The notes beneath the pieces were generated by a model, which was not told the origin of the DNA, searched no databases, and was given only the letters and a program-made list of their open reading frames with translations. This document shows positions 34,094 through 44,057 of a DNA stretch of 64,000 nt, piece after piece. The stretch is from Bacteroidales bacterium UBA3754 (GTDB lineage: Bacteria; Bacteroidota; Bacteroidia; Bacteroidales; UBA1715): NCBI GenBank assembly GCA_002371705.1, contig DFGI01000066.1:62001-126000 (forward strand). The letters run 5' to 3'. A program made the translations under genes and the position numbers. The number at the start of each line of letters is the position of its first letter. Position 1 is the first letter of the stretch.

Positions 34094-35440
34094 ATGGATA
34101 AGCGACGGTTGTTGTTTTTTGTTGGCTTGATAGCGATGTTCGCTTCGTTGGCCATATTTGCCAATTTTGGCGCATTCGAGGATGCTTCGTGGACGAAATT
34201 GTGGGTGCTTGTGGGAATGATTTCCTGCGCGTCGCTCGGTTTGGCGTTGGTTTTCAATCCCGAACAGATATTGTTGAATCTTTGCCGCTATTTTGCGGGT
34301 ATATTGTTTGTGTTTTCAGGTTTTGTGAAAGCCGACGACCCACTTGGCTCAAAATACAAATTCATTGATTATTTCGAGGCATGGGGCATCGACGACATCT
34401 TTGCGCCCGCCGCGCTTACGTTTGGTATCATTCTGAGTACCATAGAGTTACTCGTTGGTTTGGCGTTGCTGTTGAAATTGTTCCCTAAATGGTCGTCGCT
34501 CGGAGCTTTGATTTTTATGGTTGTGTTTATTCCGATTACGCTGTATTTGGCGTTGCAGCAAAACATATCGGGTAAGGAACTTGTGCACGATTGCGGCTGT
34601 TTTGGCGATGCGTTGGTGCTGACCAATTGGCAAACGTTTGTGAAAAATCTCGTGATAGTTGTGCCGGTGCTTGTTACGTTTATGTTCAGTAACCGTTTCA
34701 CCGATTTGATTTCCAACTCGAAATCGTGTGTGATTTTGTCGGTTTTGACAGTGGCGATAGTTGGTCTTTCCATTCATGCGTTGCGCCATCTGCCACCGAT
34801 AGATTTCCGTCCGTATAAGATTGGAGTGACCTTGCAAGGCGAAAAATGCGGCGATGTGGTTCGAAACAATAATGTGAAAACCTACCAGTATGCCGATTTT
34901 AAGAATTTGCAAACGGGCGAGCATAAGGAATTCGACATTGTGAACAATTATCCCGATTATACTATTTGGGAATACAATCCTGATGTGCCGGTTCGTGTGG
35001 TGGAGGAAAAAATAGAAACTCCGAAAACCGATACGGCTGTGTCAAATACGTATGTGGTTGATAATTATATGTTTTCGAAAGACGGCGAAGATGTTACGTG
35101 TGATATAATCACCGATTCGTCGTATGTGTTGTTGGCAATCCATTACGATATAAATCAGTCGAATCCCAAGCACCAAGCCGACATCAATGCGGCGTATGAT
35201 TGGGCAAAATCGAAAGGCTTTGCGTTCTATGGCGCAACTTCGAGTCTCGACGATGTGATAGAAAAATATGGTGCGGAAACAGGTGCGGCATATCCGTTCG
35301 TTTCGGCTGACGATATTTTGCTGAAAACTGTTGTCCGTTCCAATCCGGGATTGGTGTTGCTGAAAAACGGATTGATTGTCAACAAATGGCATCACAACGA
35401 TATACCAACCGTTGCGGAATTTGAATCAATGTGTAAATAA
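34094..35440 (+). CDS. DoxX-type membrane protein with thioredoxin-like tail (BT_3928 family)
   Basis: This is a 448-residue inner-membrane protein. About eight hydrophobic helices fill residues 1-235. The segment FVFSGFVKADDPLGSKYK is the DoxX signature, and HDCGCFGDALVLTNWQTF is the Cys-containing loop seen in MauE/DoxX-type proteins. The C-terminal ~130 residues have a thioredoxin-like layout but lack a CxxC pair. A role in redox or thiol handling is suggested by the family only. It is in the same operon as the DUF1599 gene and is followed 30 bases later by tpiA. Confidence 0.83.
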   Translation: MDKRRLLFFVGLIAMFASLAIFANFGAFEDASWTKLWVLVGMISCASLGLALVFNPEQILLNLCRYFAGILFVFSGFVKADDPLGSKYKFIDYFEAWGIDDIFAPAALTFGIILSTIELLVGLALLLKLFPKWSSLGALIFMVVFIPITLYLALQQNISGKELVHDCGCFGDALVLTNWQTFVKNLVIVVPVLVTFMFSNRFTDLISNSKSCVILSVLTVAIVGLSIHALRHLPPIDFRPYKIGVTLQGEKCGDVVRNNNVKTYQYADFKNLQTGEHKEFDIVNNYPDYTIWEYNPDVPVRVVEEKIETPKTDTAVSNTYVVDNYMFSKDGEDVTCDIITDSSYVLLAIHYDINQSNPKHQADINAAYDWAKSKGFAFYGATSSLDDVIEKYGAETGAAYPFVSADDILLKTVVRSNPGLVLLKNGLIVNKWHHNDIPTVAEFESMCK

Positions 35441-35470
35441 TTAATATTAATACGTTAAAATAACAAAACA

Positions 35471-36220
35471 ATGAGAAAAAAAATAGTAGCAGGAAACTGG
35501 AAATGTAACACAACTTTGCAAGAAGGTGTTGCGTTGGCAAAAGAAGTAAACAGCATCGTTAAAACTTCTGACGTTCAAGTAATTTTGGGAACTCCATTCA
35601 TTCACTTGACAGAAGTTGTGAAATTGGTTGACAACAAAGCAATTGCAGTGGCAGCTCAAAACTGTGCGGCAGAACCAAAAGGCGCATTCACAGGCGAAGT
35701 TTCGGCAGCGATGGTAAAATCAACTGGCGCTCAATATGTTATCCTTGGTCACAGCGAACGCCGTGGTTACTATGGCGAAACAAGCGAAATTCTTAACAAG
35801 AAATTGGCTTTGGCGTTGGAAAATGGTTTGACTCCAATCTACTGCTGTGGTGAAGCTCTTGAAGTTCGCGAAGCTGGAAAACAAAACGAATTCGTTATCA
35901 ATCAGTTGAACGAAACTATTTTCAAACTTTCCGCTGATGACTTCAAAAAATTGGTTATCGCTTACGAACCAATTTGGGCAATCGGAACAGGTAAAACTGC
36001 TACTTCTGACCAAGCAGAAGATATGTTGAAGACTATCCGTGAAGCAATTGCTGCTAAATATGGCAAAGCAATCGCTGACGAAACTTCAATTCTTTACGGT
36101 GGAAGCTGTAATGCAAAGAACGCGAAAGAATTGTTCGCAAAACCAAACATCGATGGTGGTTTGATTGGTGGTGCTTCTTTGAAGGCTGAAGACTTCAATA
36201 CAATTGTAATGTCGTTCTAA
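35471..36220 (+). CDS. tpiA: Triosephosphate isomerase
   Basis: The 249-residue TIM-barrel enzyme interconverts dihydroxyacetone phosphate and glyceraldehyde 3-phosphate. Visible motifs: [13 protein letters not shown] (catalytic Lys), VILGHSERR (catalytic His), [16 protein letters not shown] (catalytic Glu and flexible loop 6), and [11 protein letters not shown] and [11 protein letters not shown] (phosphate-binding loops). Codon use is strongly biased, as expected for a highly expressed glycolytic gene. It is followed by a strong terminator. Confidence 0.98.
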   Translation: MRKKIVAGNWKCNTTLQEGVALAKEVNSIVKTSDVQVILGTPFIHLTEVVKLVDNKAIAVAAQNCAAEPKGAFTGEVSAAMVKSTGAQYVILGHSERRGYYGETSEILNKKLALALENGLTPIYCCGEALEVREAGKQNEFVINQLNETIFKLSADDFKKLVIAYEPIWAIGTGKTATSDQAEDMLKTIREAIAAKYGKAIADETSILYGGSCNAKNAKELFAKPNIDGGLIGGASLKAEDFNTIVMSF

Positions 36221-36240
36221 TTGCACGAACATACTACAAC

Positions 36241-36275
36241 AAAAGGCTGTTCCAATGGAGCAGCCTTTTTTGTTT
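36241..36275. terminator. Terminator between tpiA and folK
   Basis: AAAAGGCTGTTCC pairs with GGAGCAGCCTTTT around AAT (one G-U pair), then T-runs. The A-rich left arm makes it suitable for both convergent genes. Confidence 0.92.
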
Positions 36276-36292
36276 TTGATTAAGCGAGATGA

Positions 36293-36793
36293 TTATTCCT
36301 CAACTTTTTCCACTGTACCTTCGTCTTCGCAATTGGCAAGAAGATTTTTGTTGCTCGTGAGTAAAATAGGGTGGATGTATTCTGGCAACACTTCGCAAAG
36401 CGGTACAAGTGCGAACTTCCGTTTGTGGAGCAATGGATGCGGAATTGTCAGGTCGTCGGTTTCAATAATGTCGTTGTTGAAATAGAGAATGTCAATGTCG
36501 ATTGTGCGGGATTCGTAGCCAGCCTGCTCGTGGCGCACGCGTCCGCATTTGTTTTCTATGGCTTGGCAACGGAGCAATGTGTCGTGGGCGGAATATTCAG
36601 TTTCTACAATCAACACTTGGTTGTAAAATAAATCGTCGGACTCAAAACCCCACGCTTTGCTGGAGTACAAAGCCGATTTTTTTATGCAATTCCCAATATT
36701 GTCTGTGATGTGCGTTTCAACCTGCGCAAACATTTGTTTCTTGTCGCCGAGGTTCGCACCTAATAAAATGACTGCAAAATTTTTTTGTGACAT
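36293..36793 (-). CDS. folK: 2-amino-4-hydroxy-6-hydroxymethyldihydropteridine diphosphokinase
   Basis: This is a 166-residue HPPK that pyrophosphorylates 6-hydroxymethyl-dihydropterin, the step before FolP. Motifs: VILLGANLGDKKQMF at the N-terminus, SSKAWGFESDDLFYNQVL, and ESRTIDIDILYFNNDIIETD DLTIPHP with the Mg-binding DxD (RTIDIDIL) and the IPHP signature. A consensus promoter lies 23 bases upstream on the minus strand. Confidence 0.96.
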   Translation of the reverse strand: MSQKNFAVILLGANLGDKKQMFAQVETHITDNIGNCIKKSALYSSKAWGFESDDLFYNQVLIVETEYSAHDTLLRCQAIENKCGRVRHEQAGYESRTIDIDILYFNNDIIETDDLTIPHPLLHKRKFALVPLCEVLPEYIHPILLTSNKNLLANCEDEGTVEKVEE

Positions 36794-36815
36794 TGTTCAA
36801 AGATTTACAACATCA

Positions 36816-36823
36816 CAAATATA
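36816..36823 (-). promoter_or_regulatory. folK promoter -7 element (TATATTTG)
   Basis: Minus-strand TATATTTG at 36823-36816 matches TAnnTTTG and predicts a leader of about 15 bases before the ATG at 36793. Confidence 0.65.
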
Positions 36824-36912
36824 GTGAAAAGAAACTGTACTGTTTCGAATTGATACAGAAAATGCGTTTTCAACGTTTGTGGGCTGCGTATTTTCAATTC
36901 CAAAAAAACTCG

Positions 36913-36920
36913 TATATTTG
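36913..36920 (+). promoter_or_regulatory. Promoter -7 element of the SurA-like operon (TATATTTG)
   Basis: It matches TAnnTTTG, 37 bases before the ATG at 36958. Together with the signal peptide this decides the start of the first folding-factor gene. Confidence 0.65.
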
Positions 36921-36957
36921 CCTAAAACAAAACATACTGATAAGCAAAAGGATTCAG

Positions 36958-39027
36958 ATGAAAAAATATGCGGTTTTTGTCCTGATTGTTTGTATGCTGC
37001 CGCTGGCACTAATTTCGCAACCAGGGCATCCGATACCTGAATCATTGATGTCCGACACGATTGTAACAATCGATTCTGTTCCCTACACAACACGCGATTT
37101 CGTTTGGTTTTACACAAAATACACTTCTTACGAAACGGGCGATTCGGCAGGCGTTGATTCCTATCTCGATAAGTTTGTGGAATATCGGATGAAAGTTGCC
37201 GAGGCGGAACGTATGCAGCTCGACACAACCAAAGCGTTTCGTGATGACTTTTTCAAATATTTGAAAATCACGGCGCACGACCGTATGTATGCTGGTGCGG
37301 AAAAAAAACGTGAGGAATTGGTGAAGTTGGAATACGACCGTCTGCATTGGGATTACGAGGTGGCTCATATTTTTGTAAAATCCAATATTTACGATTCGCC
37401 AGCGGCAAAAAAGGCTGCGGAAGAAAAAATCAAGCAGATTCATGACGAAATATTTCATGCGGCAACGCTTCCAGAATATACATATCGCAAATGCGTACAA
37501 AAATATTCCGACGATAATTTGAGTAAGGAATATGACGGAAATGTTGGCTTTATAACGGCTATGGTTTCGCCATTTGAATATGAGAACGCCGTGTATAACG
37601 CCAATGTTGGTGATATGGTGACAGCTCGAACCGCCGAAGGTTGGTATCTTATTAATATTTTGCAAAAACGTCCGACGAAAGGGGCCGTTGATGCGGCTAT
37701 TATTATGATTTATCCGCAATCCGAGGACGAAGCTGGCTGGAATGCGGCAAAACAGACGATTGATTCTGTTTACGAACAATTGCAGGCAGGCGTGCCGTTC
37801 GATACGTTGAGCGCACGTTATAATTTGAATGATCGACTTCGTGAAACAAATGGCCTTCTTGGCTTGATTGACAATGGAATGCCGTATAGCCGCGAAATCA
37901 AAGAAACATTGTTCGCTATGGAACACGACGGCGATTATTCAAAACCATTGAAACTGCCGTATGGCTATGCCATTGTGAAACGTCGTTGGATATTGCCGTT
38001 GCCAGGATTTGAGGCATATCGTTCGGCCTATGAAAAACGCATTGAGGCGGATAAAAGCCGATGCTCGGTTGTTGATGAAGAGTATCTGGAGAATATGAAA
38101 AAGAATCTTTCGTACAAACCGAACGAACAGGAGTTGGAGAACTGTATGCAATATATTGACGCGTCTATTTTGTTGGGAAAATGGACAGCTCCGAAGTTGG
38201 AAACCGATGCCACGCTGTTTGTGTTGAATGGTGAAAACTATGGACGTAATGAGTTTTTCCGCTACTTGGAAATGATACAGAAAAATCATCTCCGCGATGT
38301 GCACGATAAGGATATGCTTGTGCGAATTCGGTTTGACGACTATGTGACCCGTCGCGTGGAATTTGCCACAATGAAGCAAATGGAGAAGAATGACAAGGAA
38401 TTTCAGTATATAATGCAGGAATACCACGATGGTATGATTGTGTATGATTTGATAAACCAAGAGGTTTTGCAACCTGCTGCCGAAGATTCCGTTGGAATGA
38501 AGTTTTATTATAATCAGCATAAGGAACAGTACATGACGGAACCTCGCAAGGAACATGTTACTTTTTTCACCAACGACGAGAAAACACAGGCGAAGGCGTT
38601 AAAACTTTTAGATGAACAAAGAATGTGGTACTGGGAAGGTGTTGTTGGAAAACATGCACAAAAAATTGCATATTACGAAGATAAGGGTACTCCGCAAATG
38701 TTCATTGTGAATGAAATAAATGCAAAACGCCCAAATTCAATTTCGGTTGATGTGGGCGATAAGATTCTAAAAACTGCCGACGATGTGGTTGATACTGTCA
38801 ATGTTGATTGTAAGACAATGTGCGAAAAAATTGCAGTCTTTGAAAATAAATTAAAAGTACATTATTACTATATTGCAAGTCGCCAACAGACAATAAAAGA
38901 GGCAAAAGAGCAGTTAATGATTGATTATCAGCGACAAGTTGAAGAGCAATGGCTACGTGCTGTGAAGAAACGGCACAATGCTGTTGTAAATCAGTCTGTT
39001 GTAGATGAAATAAAACAATATTTATAA
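36958..39027 (+). CDS. Periplasmic PpiC-type peptidylprolyl isomerase / chaperone
   Basis: The product is 689 residues from ATG 36958, whose signal peptide MKKYAVFVLIVCMLPLALIS fits; the in-frame start at 36787 would precede the promoter. An N-terminal helical chaperone region is followed by a parvulin-like domain (AHIFVKSNIYDSP ... YSDDNLSKEYDGNVGFITAM ... GDMVTARTAEGWYLINIL) and a second, more diverged one (YNLNDRLRETNGLLGLIDNG ... YGYAIVKRRW). It should help outer-membrane proteins fold. It is the first of three such genes; its stop shares one base (TAATG) with the next start. Confidence 0.88.
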   Translation: MKKYAVFVLIVCMLPLALISQPGHPIPESLMSDTIVTIDSVPYTTRDFVWFYTKYTSYETGDSAGVDSYLDKFVEYRMKVAEAERMQLDTTKAFRDDFFKYLKITAHDRMYAGAEKKREELVKLEYDRLHWDYEVAHIFVKSNIYDSPAAKKAAEEKIKQIHDEIFHAATLPEYTYRKCVQKYSDDNLSKEYDGNVGFITAMVSPFEYENAVYNANVGDMVTARTAEGWYLINILQKRPTKGAVDAAIIMIYPQSEDEAGWNAAKQTIDSVYEQLQAGVPFDTLSARYNLNDRLRETNGLLGLIDNGMPYSREIKETLFAMEHDGDYSKPLKLPYGYAIVKRRWILPLPGFEAYRSAYEKRIEADKSRCSVVDEEYLENMKKNLSYKPNEQELENCMQYIDASILLGKWTAPKLETDATLFVLNGENYGRNEFFRYLEMIQKNHLRDVHDKDMLVRIRFDDYVTRRVEFATMKQMEKNDKEFQYIMQEYHDGMIVYDLINQEVLQPAAEDSVGMKFYYNQHKEQYMTEPRKEHVTFFTNDEKTQAKALKLLDEQRMWYWEGVVGKHAQKIAYYEDKGTPQMFIVNEINAKRPNSISVDVGDKILKTADDVVDTVNVDCKTMCEKIAVFENKLKVHYYYIASRQQTIKEAKEQLMIDYQRQVEEQWLRAVKKRHNAVVNQSVVDEIKQYL

Positions 39028-39866
39028 TGAAACGGATTCTATTCTATATCTTGATGGTTACGTTGGTCGTATCGTGTAAACAGAGCGACACAACCAACGC
39101 CGATGTGATTGCACGGACAAATTCTCAGGTATTGCTGAAAAACGAGGTGCTTGCGGCTATGCCGATTTCGCTTTCCGAAGAGGATAGCGTTACGTTTGTG
39201 AAAAGTTATGTGGAAAATTGGTTGCGCTCCACTGTGCTCTACGAAAAAGCAATTGACAATGTACGCGATAGGGACAGCGTTCTTGCAAAACAAGTTGATT
39301 TGTTCCGTAAGGAGCTGTTTATCAATACATACGAGCAATTGTTCCTGCAACAAAAACTTGATACGCTGATTCCTCAAAAGGAAATTGATGCATACTATGC
39401 GGAACATAAAAATGAATATTTGCTCGAACGACCTGTTGTGAAAGCAATTTTGATTGTGTTCCCGTTGCAGAAAAAAACGGAGATTTCAAATGTTGAAAAG
39501 ATTATTTTTGCCAAAAAAGGTTACGATATAGACGATTTGAAAGATTATTGCTTCCGATATTGCCAGAAATTTTCATTTTCTGAGGAATGGGTTGACATAG
39601 CTGCGGTGCGCCAGGAATTGCCGTTCGATGTACGGAGCGAGAAATTGAATGTGGGAAAATACGACAAATTCGTTGACACGGCAAATGTGTATTACTTAAA
39701 AATTACGGAACAAATTCCTGCCGGACATCCAATGCCTGTGCAGTTCGCTCACGATAAGATAGCAAAAATCCTGTTGCAGTCGCGGAAAGTTGATTTACTC
39801 AAAAATATGCGCAATAAAGTGTATCAGGATGCGTTGCATAAAAATCAGTTTGAAGTATATTATTAA
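39027..39866 (+). CDS. SurA/PpiC-associated periplasmic lipoprotein
   Basis: This 279-residue protein has lipobox LVVSC (Cys17). Its N-terminal helical region (LSEEDSVTFVKSYVENWLRS) and PQKEIDAYYAEHKNEYLLER resemble the SurA N-domain and the helix that leads into a parvulin domain. The isomerase part itself is poorly conserved, so a chaperone without isomerase activity is likely. It is translationally coupled to the gene before it and 11 bases from the SurA gene after it. Confidence 0.78.
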   Translation: MKRILFYILMVTLVVSCKQSDTTNADVIARTNSQVLLKNEVLAAMPISLSEEDSVTFVKSYVENWLRSTVLYEKAIDNVRDRDSVLAKQVDLFRKELFINTYEQLFLQQKLDTLIPQKEIDAYYAEHKNEYLLERPVVKAILIVFPLQKKTEISNVEKIIFAKKGYDIDDLKDYCFRYCQKFSFSEEWVDIAAVRQELPFDVRSEKLNVGKYDKFVDTANVYYLKITEQIPAGHPMPVQFAHDKIAKILLQSRKVDLLKNMRNKVYQDALHKNQFEVYY

Positions 39867-39877
39867 AAGAGAAATAG

Positions 39878-41206
39878 ATGAATATCAAGAAATTAGCTGT
39901 AGTAGTCGCATGTGTGTTCTCAACCACAATGATTTCGTTCGCACAAGTGTTGGACCAAATTATAGTTGTGGTTGGCGATGATATGATAAAACAATCCGAT
40001 GTTGAAAATCAACAACTTCTGCTTGAACAGCAAGGTGAAAAATCCGATAAATGCAACATTTTTAGGGAAATGGTGATGCAAAAGTTTTTGGTTGACCAAT
40101 CAAAAATTGATAGTGTGGAAGTTTCCGACAACGAAGTGAATTCCGAAATTGACCGTCGAATCCGTATGATTTCGGGAACAAAAGGTGGCTTGGCGCAATT
40201 GGAATCATTTTATGGAAAATCTGAAATGGAAATCCGGAATGATTGGAAACCAGTGATAAAAGACCAGCTTTTGGCGCAGAAGGTACAAAATTCCATTGTC
40301 GGCGAAGTTGAAGTTTCTCCAAACGAAGTGCGATTGTTTTATGAATCGCACAAAGATAGCATGCCTGTGCTACCAACTCGTTACGAATATGCGCAGATAG
40401 TGATTCGACCGATTGTTTCAGCCGAAGCCGACAAGGCGCTTCGCAAAAAACTTGAGGAAATCCGTGAGCGTGCGGTGAACGGCGAAAATTTCTCAAAACT
40501 TGCCATTCTCTATAGTGATGATACGGAGTCGGCGAAAATGGGCGGCCTGCTTGGCGATTATCTTTCGCGTGGTGAACTCGTGCCTGAATTTGCGGCAGTG
40601 GCTTTCCGTTTGAAAGAAGGTGAAATCTCGCGTGTTGTGAAGACAGATTTTGGCTACCACATCATTCAAATGGTGGAACTTAAAGGTGAGAAAGCTAAGC
40701 TGAAACATATTCTTTTGAAACCGCAAATCACTGTGGCTGAAATGCAAAAGGCATTCACAAAAGCCGACAGCGTACGAAAGGCAATCAGCGACTCGCTTAC
40801 ATTCGAACAAGCTGCTGTGAAATATTCCGTTGATGAAAAAACAAAAAACAACGGAGGCTTGGCTATGAATCCATACACAGGCACACCGCAATTCGAAGAA
40901 GGAATGATAGACCCAACAACGTGGTACACCCTAAAATCAATGAAGACTGGTGAAATCTCAGAACCAATTATGACGTATGACGACAAAGGCTCGCAAGTAT
41001 ATAAAATTCTGAAATTAGTGTCGGCATCGCCTGAACATAAGGCAACGTTGGTTGATGACTATTCCGATGTGAAAGAGATGGCGCTGGAACATAAAAAAGC
41101 GAATACGCTCAATAGTTGGATGCGCAATAAGAAATCCGAAATATTCATCTCCATCAAAAGTGATGAGTATAAGAGTTGCGATTTGAATTTTGCCGACGAA
41201 CAATAG
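39878..41206 (+). CDS. surA: SurA-like peptidylprolyl isomerase
   Basis: This is a 442-residue periplasmic chaperone with a signal peptide (residues 1-22, ending MISFAQ). It has the SurA layout: N-terminal chaperone helices (VLDQIIVVVGDDMIKQSDVE), parvulin domain 1 (YEYAQIVIRP ... YSDDTESAKMGGLLGDYLSR ... TDFGYHIIQMVEL) and parvulin domain 2 (AKLKHILLKPQI ... YSVDEKTKNNGGLAMNP). It serves outer-membrane protein assembly and is last in the three-gene operon. Confidence 0.93.
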   Translation: MNIKKLAVVVACVFSTTMISFAQVLDQIIVVVGDDMIKQSDVENQQLLLEQQGEKSDKCNIFREMVMQKFLVDQSKIDSVEVSDNEVNSEIDRRIRMISGTKGGLAQLESFYGKSEMEIRNDWKPVIKDQLLAQKVQNSIVGEVEVSPNEVRLFYESHKDSMPVLPTRYEYAQIVIRPIVSAEADKALRKKLEEIRERAVNGENFSKLAILYSDDTESAKMGGLLGDYLSRGELVPEFAAVAFRLKEGEISRVVKTDFGYHIIQMVELKGEKAKLKHILLKPQITVAEMQKAFTKADSVRKAISDSLTFEQAAVKYSVDEKTKNNGGLAMNPYTGTPQFEEGMIDPTTWYTLKSMKTGEISEPIMTYDDKGSQVYKILKLVSASPEHKATLVDDYSDVKEMALEHKKANTLNSWMRNKKSEIFISIKSDEYKSCDLNFADEQ

Positions 41207-41229
41207 TTTTTCTATTTGAAACATACGCA

Positions 41230-41943
41230 TTGGACAGCGAATTATTCCATCGGGCAGAATTAATGTTGGGGCACGAAACCCTTGAACGGTTTTCGAACTT
41301 GCGGGTGATTATTTTCGGTCTTGGTGGCGTGGGAAGTTGGTGTGTTGAAAGTTTGGTGCGTACAGGTTTTAGATACATCACCTTGGTTGATTATGATACC
41401 ATTACTGCCTCGAATTGCAATCGACAATTGCCAGCCACAAGCAAAACAATTGGCAGGCTGAAAACGGAGGTGTTGAAAGAACGTTTTGAGGAAATCCATC
41501 CAAATGTGCAAATCAGTATTCGTTCCGAAGCTTATTCGCTTGCAAATGCTGAAACGTTTCAATTGTCTGAGTATGATATTATTATAGATTGCATAGATAG
41601 TATGCAATGCAAAATGGATTTAATTCGTCGGGCAACGAAAACCGATGCGTTTTTCATTTCATCGATGGGGGCTGCGCTTAAAATCGACCCGCTTCAAATC
41701 CGTGTGGATGAATTTTGGAATGTGCAGTATGACTTGTTTGCACGGCGAATTCGCAAAAATATCAGAAAAGGCGAATTGCCCTCAAAACCGTTCCCGTGCG
41801 TGTACAGTACCGAACAAACATTGGAGGGTTCCGAAGTCCAGGAAATTAACGGCGAGTCAAAGCGAATTAATGGCTCAACAGCCCATATAACCGCAATGTT
41901 TGGGTTTACAATTGCTGGTGAGATTGTGAAACATTTTATGTGA
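41230..41943 (+). CDS. tcdA: tRNA threonylcarbamoyladenosine dehydratase (TcdA, ThiF/HesA fold)
   Basis: This is an E1-like enzyme that cyclises t6A to ct6A on tRNA with ATP. The nucleotide-binding motif is VIIFGLGGVGSWCVESLVRT, followed by LVDYDTITASNCNRQL (conserved Asp and Asn-Arg-Gln), IIDCIDSMQCKMDLI and FISSMGAALKIDP. No ATG gives a normal N-terminus; the TTG at 41230 (LDSELFHRAELMLG) fits the family length (237 residues), while a TTG at 41176 would overlap surA by 31 bases. The gene ends 4 bases before the dprA stop on the other strand. Confidence 0.9.
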   Translation: MDSELFHRAELMLGHETLERFSNLRVIIFGLGGVGSWCVESLVRTGFRYITLVDYDTITASNCNRQLPATSKTIGRLKTEVLKERFEEIHPNVQISIRSEAYSLANAETFQLSEYDIIIDCIDSMQCKMDLIRRATKTDAFFISSMGAALKIDPLQIRVDEFWNVQYDLFARRIRKNIRKGELPSKPFPCVYSTEQTLEGSEVQEINGESKRINGSTAHITAMFGFTIAGEIVKHFM

Positions 41944-41947
41944 TCAT

Positions 41948-43054
41948 TTATGTATTGTTCCGAAACCGCTTTCCCGGCAGACAGGAAATTAATCCTGAAA
42001 ATTCCATTGAGAGAAGGAGACTCGACAGTTTGCTCATCGGAATGTTGCATTCTATGGCAATTCGGTCTATGGTGCTGTCTGGATTTGTTTCGAGAAAGGC
42101 TACAATACTTTGTTCTTCTTCGCTGAGGTGGACGAACAATTCCCGTTGGGGATTGTTGTTTGTCTTGGTTTCTATGTCCCAGTTGAGCAGTTGCTCCAAG
42201 TCTTTTCCCGATTCAATAAGTGCTGCTTTATTCGTTTTTATAAGCCCGTTGCATCCTTCGGAGTACGTGCTTCCCACGTTGCCCGGAAAAGCACACACAT
42301 CGCGGTTGTATTGGCTGGCAAAGTCGGCAGTAATCAGCGCACCGCCTTTTTTCTTGCTTTCAACCACAATGGTTGCGTCAGAAAGGGCGGCAATGATGCG
42401 GTTGCGGCGGACAAATAGTTTGCTGTCGAACTTTGTTTGTGAATGATATTCCGAAAGTACACAACCGTGTTCGGTGATAGATTTAGCTATGTCCACGTGG
42501 CAGGTTGGTGAAATCTGGCCCAATTGTGTGCCAAGCACTGCAATGGTTTGCAGGTCGTTGGCAAGCGCCTCTTTGTGTGCGCAAATATCAATTCCAAATG
42601 CTAATCCGCTGACAATTATGGGATTATGAACCTTTATTTCATTGATGAGGTTTTTGCAGCATCGTTTGCCATATTCTGTTGCGTTGCGTGTGCCAACTAT
42701 GCTGACGAATTTTCCATTGTTGAAGTCAATGTTTCCTTTGTAAAAAAAGAGTAATGGCGCGTCTTCGCAGTTTTTCATCCTATATGGATACGCATCGTCA
42801 ACGTAGGTAAGCACTGAAATGTTGTTTTTGGCAATGTACTCCATTTCTTTTTCAGCCAGCGCAAGCACGTTTTGCTCGCTGATTGCCTTGGCGATTGCTT
42901 GTCCGATTGACGGAACTTTTTTCAACGTGGATGACGATTCTTTGAAAATCTGTTCGGGACTTCCTACATACGAAATCAGCTGTTTGGCTTTAATAGGGCC
43001 GATGTCGGGCAACATTGACGTTGCAATGTAAAAAAATAATTCTTGCGGCTTCAT
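41948..43054 (-). CDS. dprA: DNA-processing protein DprA
   Basis: This is a 368-residue DprA/Smf protein that loads RecA on incoming single-stranded DNA during transformation and recombination. N-terminal HhH/SAM-like region (LPDIGPIKAKQLISY, VPSIGQAIAKAI); Rossmann core with FVSIVGTRNATEYGKRCCKN, IIVSGLAFGIDICAHKEAL, VLGTQLGQISP and ALITADFASQYNRDVCAFPG; C-terminal winged helix (NPDSTIDRIAIECNIPMSKL). Last gene of a minus-strand operon, 10 bases after the lipoprotein gene. Confidence 0.96.
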   Translation of the reverse strand: MKPQELFFYIATSMLPDIGPIKAKQLISYVGSPEQIFKESSSTLKKVPSIGQAIAKAISEQNVLALAEKEMEYIAKNNISVLTYVDDAYPYRMKNCEDAPLLFFYKGNIDFNNGKFVSIVGTRNATEYGKRCCKNLINEIKVHNPIIVSGLAFGIDICAHKEALANDLQTIAVLGTQLGQISPTCHVDIAKSITEHGCVLSEYHSQTKFDSKLFVRRNRIIAALSDATIVVESKKKGGALITADFASQYNRDVCAFPGNVGSTYSEGCNGLIKTNKAALIESGKDLEQLLNWDIETKTNNNPQRELFVHLSEEEQSIVAFLETNPDSTIDRIAIECNIPMSKLSSLLLSMEFSGLISCLPGKRFRNNT

Positions 43055-43064
43055 GGGAAACTGT

Positions 43065-44051
43065 TTATTTCCCTTTGTCGTGGTTCGTTAGGTACATAAC
43101 AAAGGGTATTGATTTAACTAATTCTGATTGTGTGTCGTCTGTATTGTGGTAGTACGTGCGTACTGGCGCAATTCCTTTTACGTCTTTGAGGATTTCCATT
43201 GTGCTGTCGTTCAAATACCAGTCTTCAATGAATGCAAGTCCTGTAATTTCCTTTAAGTCAATGTCTTTGTCAATGCAAAGAGTGTCGGTTTCGTTGGTTT
43301 CGTCGTTTTCGGTATTGTAGCAGATGATTTCCTTGCCGAGTGATTGTTTCACTTCGTCGAGTGTCCGCTGGATAAGGCTGTCGCGGTAGGCGAAACTATA
43401 ACTTTCAACATTGCCGCAAATGGCTTTTTCGACAATTGTTTTCACCACTTGTTTTACTTGAATGTCGTCGAGAAATTCTGGATTTTCGTTGTTTACCAGC
43501 GGCACTTCGTATGCCACATCGCTGGCAATTAGGCGAAAAGCTTTGTCGGCGGGCGTTGTTTTCGGCAGTTTTGAAAAATCGTAACGTGCGATTATGGATT
43601 TTGTCTGCACCGAGCCTACATATTCCGATTGACGGACGTAGTGGCGCACCAACGAGTATGAGTTTACTTTTTTCCGCATCTCGAATAATTCAGTGTCCAA
43701 TTCCCATTCTTCGTTGAAAATCAGTGTTTTAAATTCATTTTCGTTGAACTCGTCGATGAATTTTGTTTGTAAATCCTCGTCGTTGCACACAATGTCGGAA
43801 AATGGCAAATATGCGGTGATTTGTTTTGATGCTGATTTTTGTCGGAGTTCTTGTAGTAATTCCTTGAAATTGATTGATTTAAAGAAGAAATATTCTTCGG
43901 GAACAATCATTTCCTGTTCGTAGGTGATGCACGATTTTGGTGCAATCAAATTATTGGTGAACTCGTGTTGCGATTGGCTGTCTTTCTTGTTGGTACAAGA
44001 GAACAAGCAAAAGGCGCAACAAATAGCAACGACAATTTTTCTCATCAACAT
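43065..44051 (-). CDS. Lipoprotein, unknown function
   Basis: This is a 328-residue lipoprotein with lipobox CLFSC (MLMRKIVVAICCAFCLFSC). ATG 44051 and ATG 44045 are both possible. The mature part is rich in charged residues and contains several regularly spaced FxELLQELR, DEFNENEFKTL and LDEVKQSLGK helices. I do not recognise the family. It lies 6 bases after the beta-barrel gene and 10 before dprA. Confidence 0.75.
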   Translation of the reverse strand: MLMRKIVVAICCAFCLFSCTNKKDSQSQHEFTNNLIAPKSCITYEQEMIVPEEYFFFKSINFKELLQELRQKSASKQITAYLPFSDIVCNDEDLQTKFIDEFNENEFKTLIFNEEWELDTELFEMRKKVNSYSLVRHYVRQSEYVGSVQTKSIIARYDFSKLPKTTPADKAFRLIASDVAYEVPLVNNENPEFLDDIQVKQVVKTIVEKAICGNVESYSFAYRDSLIQRTLDEVKQSLGKEIICYNTENDETNETDTLCIDKDIDLKEITGLAFIEDWYLNDSTMEILKDVKGIAPVRTYYHNTDDTQSELVKSIPFVMYLTNHDKGK

Positions 44052-44057
44052 CGATGA

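Noticed and set aside
37042..38556. Long antisense ORFs opposite the first PpiC-type gene
   Set aside because: The compositions are shadows of the sense codons; signal peptide and parvulin motifs are on the plus strand.
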